Notes under the pieces: generated by a model
Database searches by the model: none
Seen by the model: only the letters and a program-made list of their open reading frames with translations
Told to the model about the DNA's origin: nothing
Position numbers and translations under genes: made by a program
Source: Gelatoporia subvermispora B
Lineage: Eukaryota > Basidiomycota > Agaricomycetes > Polyporales > Gelatoporiaceae
Length of the DNA: 64,000 bases
Direction: 5' to 3'
NCBI GenBank assembly: GCA_000320605.2
Contig: KB445813.1
Coordinates: 356,371-420,370, forward strand
Shown here: piece after piece, positions 18,906-31,074 of the stretch
Numbering within the stretch: the first letter of the stretch is position 1
How the letters are laid out: every line of letters begins with the position of its first letter

Positions 18906-20400
18906 GGGTTGAAAGGAAAGTGTAGCGCAAAGTTGCTGCGCCTGCGGTCAGAAAAAGGACAGTATTTGGAGAAAACGAACGAAGAAAGCTAGTGAAGATG
19001 GTCTGGGGAACGACCACAGCGTTGAAGAACGTGGTCCGAAGAACGACCTCGACGACAAGTAAGCGTCCATTCTTCCGTCTCATTGACGTGCGCGCGTGTT
19101 CAAACTCCGATTATTAATTGGTAACACCATTGCTTTCGGACTGTGAAAGGAGACTACGCTTCCTGTCACGCCAGCGCTAATCAGACTATTAAGGGACCTG
19201 GGGTGCGTGACTCGCGTAACTATGCAGTTAGACTCCGACTATTATTGGCTCGGGAGGTTTTATGGAATTTTCTTATGGGAATCGCTGGTCAATTGTTGGT
19301 TTCAACACCCCGCCATCATGATCGAGCCCGCCCACAACAGCGATGCGGTTTGCCGACCGTGCCTGTATCCGTCTTCATGTCGCTCGTTCTCCTCGAGGCG
19401 TCCTCGGACGACGTGTACTCTCGTGACGCTAAATTATTACGCGATGTTCAGGCCCAAGATGATGCTCTAGTCGCACAGGTCTGAACCTCTGTCCTTTCAT
19501 CCAGGTTCGAATATCTCACGCAGCAAACAGCTCGTGCACCTGGCCTCACAACATCACACGAGCGAGTATAACCGTCTTAAGTTTGGACCAGAAGGTGCGC
19601 ACCCCACCACACCGGTGAATTTGTCCTTCAACCACTACCAGGCGCCCCACTGGCATATGTGCCGTATTCCATCCAGGTCCCTGACCAAGTCAGGGCATGG
19701 CAGACATATCAAGCCAAGTCTGCCTGCCAGCGAGCGTGGTGGCATTGCAGCTCTGAAGCTACGGCCATTCCACCAGTCGAATCTGTCGATAGTGGACAGC
19801 CTGAACGGTCCAGCAGTACTCAATCCACCTCTCGTGCCACCCGCTTGAAACGCACGGGACGTTCTGTCAATCTGAGAGATTCGGAAACGGTAGTCTCCCC
19901 TGTTGTGACTCGTCAACATCTCCCCACATCAGCAGACCCGAATACAGAGCGCTCCGACCCGAAGACCTCGGATAGTCATCCTCTCAAGTATGTTATAACC
20001 TCTACTCATACACTATATCTGACGTTCAACCGATTTCTATGGAAGCTGTTCGCCCATGATACCTTTCACATACCTTCACATCATATCGACTCGCTTAGTG
20101 CGCGCAGATGAGCAGTCGCCAGTCATGTTCGATCTACCTTCGATATATCACCTGAACCGAATAATTTCCTATCCCCCACCCCTAGAGACTCTCCATACAC
20201 TTTCATCCAGTGGTACTCGCGACAACATTCCTTCCATACCCCCTTCGTCGAACCCACTTCCCTCAACAGGCTATTCACTCACTCCTGGTATAACGCAAAA
20301 GCCGAGTAAATCTGGTCCTTCTACGTGGGCGAATTCCGCATTCTACCGTGCATTCCATTCATCACCGGTGGCCAAGCATATCAAACTGGCAAAGCGGAAT
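18906..20400. other. divergent intergenic region
   Basis: Lies between the chitin synthase start (-) and the phosphatase start (+). The phosphatase frame is open upstream to about 20056, so an earlier ATG (20125) is possible. The rest shows only short frames. Confidence 0.45.
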
Positions 20401-21618
20401 ATGTCCTTGCCCGACTGGACTGCAGTGATAGCTAAAGCCGCGCCGCCCCCAGTTGAGCTTCCGCCTACACCTCCCCGGCGCTCGGCGAACGCTCTGGGAG
20501 ACCGTCCCAAATCGGCCGGAGCGCCGAAAAGAGACCGTCCGGAAAGCCAAGCGCACCCTAGACATCCCGCTGATACCCATCATGGACACATGTTCAGTAC
20601 ATGTAGACCAATATCTCCGATACCAGACGTCCCAACCCGACCTGCCCAGAGCAATCATGTAACACTGGGCAACATTTACTTGTCGTCTTGTCCTGGAAAG
20701 AAAGGTCTGGTGCCTCTCTGTGTTCGCCTCTCTTTGCTAATACCCCCGTAGTTCGATTAGATGGGGCGGTAAATGGTCGTGCCAAAATATGCCGGGACCT
20801 GCGCCAGGACTTGGAGCGAATAAGACAATTTGGTATACAGTGCATCGTTTGGTATGTACCGATGCTTGTCACTTGCGTCGCGGACATTGATTGTATGCGT
20901 CATAGCTGCCTCGACGATGAAGAGTTAGAGTTTCTCGGTGTACCTTGGGCCGAATACTCTAGTATCACAAATTCTCTGGGGATGGACATCCTCCGGTACG
21001 TCGTGTCATACGGTCAAGCCTGATCGCCTCTTCTCATTGTCGCAACACAGCCTTCCGATACCTGAGTTCCTCGCACCAGCGTGCGTTCGCACGTTCGACG
21101 CAGAACTTGGGCGTCTCACCGAGTGCTACATCCTCCAAGGGAGACCCGTACTTGTACACTGCCGCGGAGGCATCGGACGCGCCGGTCTCGTTGCATGCTG
21201 CTTAATGCTTCGTCTCGGGCTATGTGGGTGGCTCCACGACAGCGAAGATATCCATGAACGCAACGATCGAGAAGAGGATACTCCCTCGCAGCCGTCTGAC
21301 GACTCACGCGACCCTTCTGCTCGCTGCGCACCACCACTCATTGGTCGCTGCCCAAGTACAAGCACATCGACCAGTGCAAACTCCGATGTCGAACCTGCCT
21401 ATGCACGTGATCTCGGTCTGGAAGATGACGAGACCACGCCGCCCTTGGTCGTGCGGGCTGACATCCTGCGACTACTGGAGCGCGTCATTGGAGTCGTTCG
21501 CGCACGGCGAAGCCCCAAAGCGATCGAGACCTATGAGCAGGTGAAGTTTCTAGCAGATTATGTGGAGCATCTGCAAGGCAGAAGATGTATGCCGCTTCCT
21601 AGCAGTGATACCCCTTGA
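20401..21618 (+). CDS. dual-specificity/tyrosine phosphatase-like protein (CDKN3-like)
   Basis: Exons 20401-20704, 20752-20851, 20906-20995 and 21051-21618, phases 1, 2, 2, give 353 aa. The catalytic P-loop is HCRGGIGRAG, a complete HCX5R signature with nucleophilic Cys and phosphate-binding Arg. Upstream, LDGAVNGRAKICRDLRQDL and IQCIVCCLDDEELEFLGV have the layout of CDK-inhibitor-3-type phosphatases, where this loop supplies the general acid. The N-terminal ~100 residues are Pro-rich and disordered, and a Ser/Thr-rich insertion separates the P-loop from a C-terminal helical region. The exact substrate cannot be told from sequence. Start chosen at MSLPDW (20401); the open frame upstream leaves room for a longer protein. 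A decayed tandem copy of the 3' half lies ~965 bp downstream. Confidence 0.82.
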
Positions 21619-22289
21619 TCAATGTTGGTTGCGGTCGTCCCTTTACCCTCAATAGACCACACTTTTGTCTGCCTACAAGAGACTGGTCAACTCGCATCAC
21701 ATCTGAAAGGACTCTCTGATATCCACCACTACTACAGGCAATATATTGTCCACTCCTAGCCAGGTCTCTGCCCTTCGTTCCAGACCGTTGGATGCGCGAT
21801 AATGCTCTTGATGATGTTCACATTAGATGTGCGCCCATTGGCCACTTCGCTATTCGCTGTTCAGGAGATGGCTTGAGACTAATTGTAAGTGCTCATAGCG
21901 CAGCTCTTCGAAAATGCAGCCATATCGATCTTAATCATTGTCGTGACTACTGCCAAAGCAGATACATGATTACCATATGCGAAGGCGGACGTAAACCTCT
22001 TCCAACTCTCGTGGGATGCCGTGCAGCTCGGTATTGGCCATGATTAATTCAGGGTCAGAGGTTAAAATGCCTATTATCGAATACTCGACTACTATTGCAG
22101 TACTGCCAGAGCTGGTGCTGCCGCTCCGTTTGTGCACCGATATCGGCCTCCATCGGTCCGTGCGGAACAAGTGTCTCTTCCGTATTACCCTTCTCCGGTC
22201 CGCGCAGAACAAGTCAGTGGCGATGACCTCGTTCAGAGGAGACGAAGGCTGCGCGCTGCATAGCCGGTAGAGTTCATCATCGGGTTCCA

Positions 22290-22920
22290 CCGCTAGCCTC
22301 TCGACCTGGTCGCTGCCCCAGCGCGAATACCTCGACGAGTGCGAACTATGACATCGAATCTGGCAATGCGTACAGTTCTACCTCGTAGGACGGCGGAAAC
22401 ATGCCGTTTTTAGCTGTGCAAACTGATATCCTGCACCTACTGGCGCGCGTCACTGGGGTTGCCCGCGTACGGGGAAGCCCTAGATCGATCGGGACATAGA
22501 AGCAGGTAAGGTTCCTAGCGGACGACGTGGAGCTCGTGCAAAGTAAAGGGTGTGTGCCGCTTCCTGGTAATACCCTTTTGTCGACTCGTATTACAACTAA
22601 CGGGTTCCCTCCACATCCAGCATCGCTGTCGGTAATGTCCCTTTCTTGTATTCCATACTAGTAGACCACGCACGTACGTGGCGATTAGTACTTAGCGAGG
22701 CCCAGTGTCCTTTGCTGCAGACTCTGATATGCATGACAGGCCCTTGATGGTATCACTAGCAACTTCTCAAAATGTATGCCTAGTATGTCATTTCTCTATT
22801 TGCTGGCTACGGTAACGCCTATGGCCTATTGTGAGGGCTGTTAGGACAGTTCTTCGAAGAGACAGTCGTATTGAGATCAAATTTGCTGCGATTACAGCAC
22901 GCATAACTGCCGGATGCAAA
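22290..22920 (+). pseudogene. decayed tandem copy of the phosphatase 3' end and its downstream flank
   Basis: 22307-22580 aligns to 21342-21615 at a constant offset of 965: TGGTCGCTGCCC, then CTGATATCCTGC for CTGACATCCTGC, GCGCGTCACTGG, and GCCGCTTCCT near the end. Stops and substitutions break the frame. The similarity continues more weakly into the 3' flank (22717-22920 against about 21781-21980), so it is a DNA-level tandem duplication rather than a retrocopy. Confidence 0.75.
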
Positions 22921-22979
22921 CGTGTGTTATTCATCTTCAGCCAACATGGGCGACGTGCAACGTAGTACCGACCACTAGG

Positions 22980-23314
22980 CTATCGTTGCAGCGCCGCCAA
23001 AGCTTGCGCTGCTGCTATCTCTTTAGCTGCATCGCGATTTGCACTCGCGCCGGTGCCATACAGTACGCCTTGGACTGTGCAGGTGCTCGACGATTTGTGG
23101 CATTTCAACGCAATGGACCGACACGTACTGTAAACTGATGCCGTCCACATTGGGGCATGCCTGGGTCCGGACTGCGTGACTGACCACGAAATGGTATGCG
23201 CACCGCCGCGCGATTGCATCAAGCTGTTCAGGGCCAGACGCCGGGACGCTGGCAGAGCACATTAGTGTATCGTCAATAGTTGTACTCGCAAGTATACCTA
23301 CAGAGTTGAGACAT
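22980..23314 (-). CDS. single-dsRBM small protein F
   Basis: Exons 23314-23302 (13 nt), 23248-23129 (120 nt) and 23074-22980 (95 nt); introns of 53 and 54 nt, both phase 1; 75 aa. The whole protein is one double-stranded RNA-binding motif: helix 1 LALNSLMQSRGG, the beta strand ISWSVTQSGPRHAPMWTASV, VLYGTGASAN, then helix 2 AAKEIAAAQALAAL. It keeps the GPxH turn, the Trp and the GTG loop. Helix 1 is the most divergent in the family, lacking the Trp-Arg-Met start. RNA binding is inferred from the fold; partner and role are unknown. Confidence 0.75.
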
Positions 23315-24089
23315 TGGTGAGGTTACAGTATGAATCGAGCATCCACGGACTGGATCGACTGTATATCGATCTCGATGCTTCCGTCGATTTGGGTGGAACG
23401 TGTATTTGTATCGATGACCCCAGTTTGGTGAAGCGATGCATAACCAGCGGAGTCTATTATCGGGTTCAGCCGCTAGTCTCGTGACATGGACGTTTGATCA
23501 ACATCGTCTCTCAAATAGTTCAATTTCGCCCAAACCCTTTCCAGGTTCCGCGCGTACTACTCATTCATAATCATACGAGCTGAACTGCAGCTGAAACATG
23601 GAACGCGCTATAGCTTGTCTCGTTCCTCACAGCAGAACCTTCGTGAAATCAGAGCATGAACTTCCATTTCCCATCTAAATCTAATATTATTTGTACAGGT
23701 TCAACGTACGCATAGAAGTATATGTATATACGGGTGGCGGACAGCATGGCATAGCAATTCACTAATGACTTTGGCACCCACGACAGAACTTTGTTGTACT
23801 AGCGGTCTCTTAGACGCTGAAATTATGCTGTGCGAGGGAGGCTGGGTGGGATTTATCTGGGAGTCAGCGCTGCTTTGCTACCGTTCTTTCATCCATCTAC
23901 CCCTCATCTTACCGAGGAGCATCGAATTATAGGACAGAGATATCACACAATCTGCAACTACCTTTCCCTATATGTTACTTGATATGTGCACGATCGCCGA
24001 GGTCCACGATGAAAATGCGTGGTTTAACACTTCAGATCAGCACACGAGAGGAACGGCCCATGACACAGATGGGGCGGAAATCGGCTCGA
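23315..24089. other. no gene recognised; short dispersed repeat
   Basis: Around 23450-23495, a ~40-bp stretch (ATTATCGGGTTCAGCCGCTA) resembles 22272-22300 (ATCATCGGGTTCCACCGCTA), hinting that pieces of the 22-kb duplication spread. No coding gene seen. Confidence 0.4.
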
Positions 24090-25371
24090 ATGCGTGGTTT
24101 GGACACACTTCAAACCCTGTCACTGTCCTCACTGTCCTGGTGTAAGTTTTATTCTCGTCTCTGGGAGTGCTCAGTAATAATGTAACGTAGGCCGCTCGCA
24201 TGGAATATCCAGCGACTGCCGCTCGAGATATTGTATCTCATTCTCGAAGCCATTGATGATCGTAAAGCGCTTTTGGCCATTGGTTGCACGTGTAAATATC
24301 TGGCATCGAAAATCAGGCAGCTCAGGAGGGAGCGTAAAGGCGGCTTGTTAACCTTCGACATTGTCGTACTTCATAGACAACTCGTGACCGACCCCCTCAT
24401 ATGTCATCTCCTAGAAAAGGTGGAGATTTATCCTTCAGCAGTCAACAAATTCGCTATTGAGCTAGCAGGAAAGCTATACGGCCTAAAGGAAATCGTTATC
24501 TTCCATAACTCACATTCTGAACCTATTCGACGAATACGCCTCCCCGTCCTGATTGCACTCGGCAAGTTCTACAGTGTGGTCGGCTTGTCTCTTCTTGGCG
24601 TCATTTTCAATACATTCGGCGACCTCGCTCGCGTGATCTGTGTATTCTCGAATCTGCGGTCGGTGACAATGGCGCATGTCACATGGAGAAGAGGCGAAGG
24701 ATTTGATTTATCAGGGGAGCCGTTTGCCCGGAATTTATGTTTGGATTCGATCGTTGTGAGTGAACTCTTGGGTGAATGTTCCTCCCTCATTGATCCATCT
24801 CCACTAGTTTTCGGGGCTGAATGCTCTCACTCAGTTTCGCCAGCTGATGAGTGCCCCGCGTCTTCCGCGAAGTCTCAAGCAGCTAGATATTACCACTGAA
24901 GAGGCATTGCTTGAAGATGTCACGCACCCACTCGATCATCATCTTATCGCTCATCTTGAAAGCCTTGAGACCCTAAGACTACACTTTCAGGACCACGACC
25001 TAACGCCTACCTCGGCGCTCTCTTTATTCCTTCGTCAAATGCCCCCGAACCACATCTCTTACATCTATGTTGAATTCTTCAACCCATTTGGTCCCCCTCG
25101 ACCACTTCGAGAAGAACATGGATCACGTCGAAAGTGGTTTGCCATGTTAGACGAAGTTTTGACTTCGTCTCAATTCCCATGCCTGCAGTGCGTATGCATC
25201 TCACTCGAATTACATCCAGAAGATTATACAGAATTCTGCGACACTCCATTTCCGCTGCTAAAAGCACGGGGTATTCTCTATCTAAATATCGAGATCCATT
25301 CTTCGCCGTTCGAGATGATGAGGTGGCTTTCATCTCGGCAAGTTGACCTGGATGGCCCCAGCACATCTTAG
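24090..25371 (+). CDS. F-box/LRR-like protein
   Basis: Exons 24090-24139, 24191-24755 and 24808-25371 (introns 51 and 52 nt, phases 2 and 0) give about 392 aa. Near the N-terminus, QRLPLEILYLILEAIDD followed by ALLAIGCTCKYLAS is the two-helix pattern of an F-box, the Skp1-binding part of SCF ubiquitin ligases. The rest is an irregular leucine-rich solenoid, as in the large orphan F-box families of mushroom-forming fungi. The second intron is needed to keep frame and joins cleanly (DSIV to FSGLNAL). The start is uncertain: upstream in-frame ATGs exist, for example 24060. The substrate is unknown. Confidence 0.7.
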
Positions 25372-25524
25372 GAGCCGGGCTTACGGCGAGTATTCTGGGA
25401 CACGAGGAAGCTCGGATACTTCGCTACGAAACAGATAGGTATCTCACGACATCTCTCTATACCTAGTCTCTCGTTTCACCTTCATGTTGTGGTCAAGCTA
25501 CCTACTATACATGTACCGAGTTCG

Positions 25525-28500
25525 CTATACTTTACGTTGGGCTTCCACAAATGCCAAAGCTTGCCAATTGCACTTTTCCCAAGGCGCAAGTAGGACAGCC
25601 TTCTGTGCCAACTTTTTGGCAGAATTGCCACCCTCATCGTCCTGGTGTTGGTTGATGCATTCCGCGATAGCCCAGAGACGCAACGATTCTCGCGAGTCCA
25701 CGATACTGCCTTCCTCTGCTGCTCCAGACAGCACAGCTAGTGCTGTACTGCTCTTGTGCTCCTGGAGCGTTAGGGTCGCTAATTGTCGTCTGATATCGGG
25801 TTGAGCGGGTTCGGCGAAGGCCGCCTTTTGCATAATTGACAACGCCCGACGGGCATCGTCCTTCTAAAAGTATCAGTATTAGGCACCCACAAGATTCTGA
25901 GCGAGACGACTGACCTGCGCTAGATAGTGTTGCGTGAGCAGATAGGTGACCTCCCTATTTGGATCCCGCTCATGACGTTGGTCAATCGGCAATGCCAAGA
26001 TCTCAGATAAAGCCGCATCAATGAGCCCGTCGTCATCGGTCAAAATGCCCATTCCTGCCAAGGTGTTGATGGCCATGAGATTCTCAGGATTCGAGTCGAT
26101 ACTGGATTCAGGACATGTGTCAATATTTTAGCTGAAATGGGTGTCTCGACGCAGACCTTTGTAGTAGATGGCTCTTAGCCGATTCCCTGCCTTCTTCCGT
26201 TCCAATGGCCCATAGAGTTTGCGCCAGCATCACAACCACGTGACCTTGCATGACGAGGTCGGTAGAAGCCGTGCTCATCGCGGTCTCAAAGCTGCTTAGG
26301 GCATCCTGCAGCGAGCCTAGCTTGAAGTGCGCCAATCCAGAGCCAAATTGGGCTTGGGTGAGTAGGACTCTTGTCTGTTCGTCCTCAGGAACCTCAGGTA
26401 GCAGACCCGCGGCAACTCCGTAGGACTCGAGAGCGCCTTCGTAGTTCCCAGCGCTGAGTCGAAGACGTGCCATGTTAGTATGTGCGATCGTGAATTGCCT
26501 TTCAATGACAGGATCCTCTGTGTCTTCATATGCAACTTCGAGTAGAGTGATAGCACGACCGATTGAATCCAATGCCAGTTCCACATGTCCGGTACGCTCG
26601 CAGACTAAAGCGAACAGATGCAGTGCAGATCCATCTTGCGGTCTCTGCTTACAGAACCGGCCGAGGACGAAAAATGCAGGGAATAACATATCCGATGTCG
26701 GCAGCCGAGACTGTGTCATTGTATTGAGACCATGGAACAGACGTTTTGCAAACTCGACGTCTGCATCAGGCTAGGCAAAGAATCTAGTCAATCCTTGACA
26801 AGACGAGGAGATAGACGGTAAATACGTACTGCAGCGCCATTTAGACCTATGGCATGCTCGAATAATGCTCGCGCATCGTGGTCATGGCCATTGATCGTCG
26901 CAACAAGTCCTTGACCAACCCATGCCAAAGCATAGTCAGGATCCAACACCTGTGCCTTGTAAAATGCCTCGTTGGCGAGTTCAGCATCTTCGTGGTAGAG
27001 ATAGAAGAAACCCAGGTTTGTCCATGTAGATGTGTCCTATTGATCCAGCGTACAGTGAGTCAAAACCATGCAGACATAATTTGGGACAGAATCACCTTCG
27101 AGTTCAGTTCCAAAGCCCTTACGTACGCATGTTGGGCAATCCTCGGTTGCGTTTCAAAGGCTGCATTACCAAGGGCGGCCCAGTACCGCTCATTCGTTGG
27201 CTCCAGACGCAAAGCCTCTTTAATGCGATTGGTAGCTCTTTGCTGGATTCTCTCCTTCTTTGAGCCCGGGAGTTGCGCACGAGCGTATAGCAGGAGCGCG
27301 ACGCCTAGATCAAAGTGGGCGCTACCGAGGGAAGTATCGTCGAGTGCACCCAAAGCGATGCGATAGTCATAGGCGGCAAGTGCAACTTCGAGAGTGAAGA
27401 TGGAAAGACTCGATGATTTCGAGAGAGATAATGGGAAGGTCAGAATATCTGAGAGTCCCTTGTCAGGATGATCCGAAACTAGAGGCATCATCTTCCGCAG
27501 AATGTTCTTGACACTGTCCTCGTCCGAGTAGGTGGGAAATTGGGAGAGATTGAATACAGCATCCGCCGCAGTCTTCCATGCGACTCGACGGTGACCAGGG
27601 CTAGAGTCCATCAAGCGCATCGTGACCTCGATGGACGTGACGAAAGACGCTTCCGCTCGAGCAGCGTAAGCTGCAGCGAGCTCAGCACGGCCAAGATCCA
27701 GGTAGGCTTGTGCAAGAGATGACAGAACTCCTAGTTCAGATGGATGCTTCGCCAGAATAGACTCGAAGGCCCGGATAGCCGTAGAGAATTCGCCCATCTG
27801 TCGCTCGACATCTCCTATGAAGTATGAGGCAATCCAATCATCTGGATCCAGCTCTTGTGCACGCGCCAGAGCTTTCAACGCTGCCGCGTATCGACCGGCC
27901 TTGCTATAGGCTTCTCCAAGACGTAGCCATGACATTTGATCATCCATGTCTGCCCTAAGCGCAACTTGGAACGCTTCGATCGCTGGAGCATAGTTGCGAC
28001 GAATCTGCGTAGCCCGGTGAGCATCTAGCGAGAGAATGAGACTCAACCTACCAGTTCCACGACTCCTACGGCCTTCCACGCCCACGCGTTCAGAGGCAGG
28101 TATCGGCGGGCAGGTGCAGCGTTGGTTCCGCCCTCAAGGCCGCCTTCGCCATCTATTGTGCGTCTTGCGACGACTTCGACCAAATCCCACTCTTTTTCTT
28201 CAGCAAAGCCCTCAGCAAGTCGGCGGGCGGCTTCGGCTTCGCGAGAATCCAGTTCAAAGGCTTTCTGGAAGCACTTTGACGCGCGATTCGGGTCGGGAGG
28301 GGATGCGAACTCGGCATAGTAGATACCTAAAGACGTAAAGGCTGGAGCGAACGAAGGAAAGCGTTTGAGGGAGGTTATGAAGTGTTTATAAGCCACCTCT
28401 CGGTGATCGCCTGTCATGTTATGGTCAAATATGTGCCGTGAGGATGCTCGGTCGAACCTGCTTACTACCCATGTCCCAATATGCCTTCCCAAGCCGCCAC

Positions 28501-30633
28501 CAACAGCGTGCCTTATCCACATCTCTATCATCAAGCTCATCCAGAATATCTATGACAGTTCGCAAAGAGGTTGCACCACTCTCCAAGTCCTTGATCTTGA
28601 TTTGACACCATGCTGCCTCTTCTTTCGCGCGTAGACCGGTGTCAAGATCATCAGGAATTAGTTCGGCTACTCTCACGAACAGCTTGTGTGCCTCCTCCCA
28701 CTTGTCCGCGTAATGGTAAATGTAACCGCGTCCCAGTAAGCATGGGATATTCTCTTGATCTTGTTCAAGGACTTTGCTAATAAGGCCTAGGGCGCGGGAG
28801 TGATACTTGGGCGGGAAGTAATGCACCAAAGATGTAGCCAGAGTGATGTCAAATGCTTTCCGGACTCTGCAAGAATTTATCACTCTGATCTTTTACTTGT
28901 TACTTGTAGTGGGGCGACTTACTGGACCATGGGTTTACCCCAATTCTGCTGAGCGCGCTTAGTGAGTTCCAGTCCGCCTTCAGCTACTTTGATGGCATTC
29001 TCCAAATCCCCTTCTTGGGCATACATATCAGCCGCCACTCGATGAGCCAGTATCGAGTCCGGTAGAACTGTGAATGCATCCTTGTACACAGAGAGAGTTA
29101 GATTAGTGAAGTCTATGCTGGCCGGCTCTGCAAGACGCACAATGATCATATCAACGTAAATTTCCTGGCCATCTTCTTCCTCATCGTTCTCACCACGTCC
29201 ATCTTGTGATTCATCATCATCTTGGGAGATGAGGATTCCATGGTATCCAAAGTAACCCTGGATAAGCCTTGCCAGAGGCAGGGATTGGAATAAAACGACG
29301 TATTTGCGCAGGACGTCGTAGTCATAATCCTCTGAAGAAGATTGTCAGATTGTGCCAACACTAGATTTTGCGATATCATACCCATCTCAGCAACATCCTT
29401 GTTCTCGATATAGATGGACCAGGCCAGCTCATCTCGAATACTCAGAAGGACAATGCCATTGACAAGCTCTTCCAGTTCTGCAGCGATCTGAACCTTCTGC
29501 GCAGCTCCTTCACCCGTAGACGGCAGGACATGCAGATGCCGCTGCTTGTGTCGGAGGAGCTTCGACTCGGTTTCCCTGCGCAACTCGTCGGACGTGTTCG
29601 GGTGGTTGAGTACCTCATTGTAGAGATGGGGTAACTATATAGGTGTTACGTAGACGCATTTGATGAGACCCGTGGAAAGCGTACCTTAGACGTGCCCATT
29701 GCCTCCCGCCCAACTTCTTTCCGAATTTGCTCTGGCGTACCCGCACCTAGACGCGTCCTACGCTTCGCGACCTCCTTCTGGATGAATGACTCCTCGTCTT
29801 GCTCATAGATTGATACCATCTCCTCGAGAATGGGTAAGCTGTCATGCACGGCCGATTGCGCCACGAACGTCGTCGTTGAAGTCGGATTTGTCGGGTCGGG
29901 AGGCGGGAGCTGTGATAGTGCCTGGAACAGAGGGGATTCTGGGAGTAGAAGAGAGAGAGCATCTGCCAGCTACATGGACTTAGCAAGGATGGAGGCCATG
30001 TCAGTCGGAGCATCGCCTACCTGTAGGCTGCTGCCCTTGTGTGGGTCTCGACGTAGCTCGATAATCCTTTGGACCGTCTCTGCGCACTTCACAGCATCAT
30101 TCCTGGTTATATCCGGTTAGTTTATGCAGTACCATAATCGCTAGGACTATACGTACGCCTTAGCAAAGAGACCCGCAATATGTCCCAACGTCTCCGCATA
30201 CTTCTCCCAGCTCTGATTCTGCTCATACAGCTTCGAAAGACCCTAGAAATGCATTCTTCAGTGATTGTAGGTTAACAACACATGACCGACTTGCCTGCCA
30301 TGCTAGGGCCTGTTCCGGATTCTCCGCAATCGCCTTGCGGTATGCCTACATTTGCGGTCAGCGCACAGAAGGTATGCAGAAGAATACGACCAATGTTACT
30401 TGCTCGCTCCTTTCAATCTCTCCAAGATTCAGTAAGGCCAGAGCAAGAAAGACATTGCTAAGTTCGCAGCTCAGCTCAGTATGTGCGTTCTGGAGTCTTG
30501 TACAGACGTACGCGTTATAGTTAGCCGGTTCGTACTCCAGTACGCCCTCAGCAGATTGCTTGGCGGTCTCCCAGTCCTTCTTGCCTATCGCGTCGCGTGC
30601 AGCCTTCAGCCTGCTCTTAACGAAGGCCGACAT
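25525..30633 (-). CDS. SKI3: superkiller protein 3, TPR scaffold of the Ski complex
   Basis: Fifteen exons give 1452 aa: 30633-30512, 30457-30400, 30345-30295, 30242-30157, 30102-30021, 29969-29685, 29634-29382, 29331-28923, 28866-28469, 28410-28052, 28004-27096, 27036-26830, 26770-26157, 26101-25915, 25863-25525. All phases agree. The N-terminus (FVKSRLKAARDAIGKKDWETA) and AWQGLSKLYEQ are typical of Ski3, which with Ski2 helicase and Ski8 feeds mRNA to the cytoplasmic exosome. Tetratricopeptide repeats run through most of the protein, clear in EAFQVALRADMDDQMSWLRL and AFESILAKHPSELGVLSSLA. A DYDYDVLRKYVVLF segment lies near residue ~300. Intron 3 has a GC donor (GCAAGT). Known from yeast to limit dsRNA viruses; no direct link to the neighbouring dsRBM genes is shown. 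Confidence 0.95.
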
Positions 30634-31074
30634 GGTTTGAGTGAAGTCGGCGGGTCCCGGTCAATAGCCAAGAGTAGAGTTCGGACCCGCCTCCGCAGAG
30701 AAGGCAAGTATCAGAGTCCACAAGTCTTAACTCAGATCTTTTGGATCTGCCAGTAGGCAGCTTCAGTAATGTCGTAGATGATGTTAGGCGATACTATTGG
30801 TGAAGAGCCACCAAGAGGCGTCTATCCGAGCCCGGATGCCGCCTTCAGGTAGCTATAAGAAACTTGAGGCCGATCCCGGCGTGCACCCTACAGAAAATCC
30901 GACCATGGCCTCATGAACACAGTGATAGGTTGTATTGAATGTATGTATATGATGTCTAGAGAAATGAGCGAGTTGAGATTACACAATATTACCCCGAGCA
31001 CCCTATCAGTACTGTATGAAGCAAGTGCCGCCTGTGATATCAATATCTACCCCGGGTCTAACACGAAGAGCAGG
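30634..31074. promoter_or_regulatory. SKI3 5' flank
   Basis: 441 bp between the SKI3 start and the LETM1-domain stop, both minus-strand genes in tandem. It should hold the SKI3 promoter. No clear TATA or CCAAT element stands out. Confidence 0.4.
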
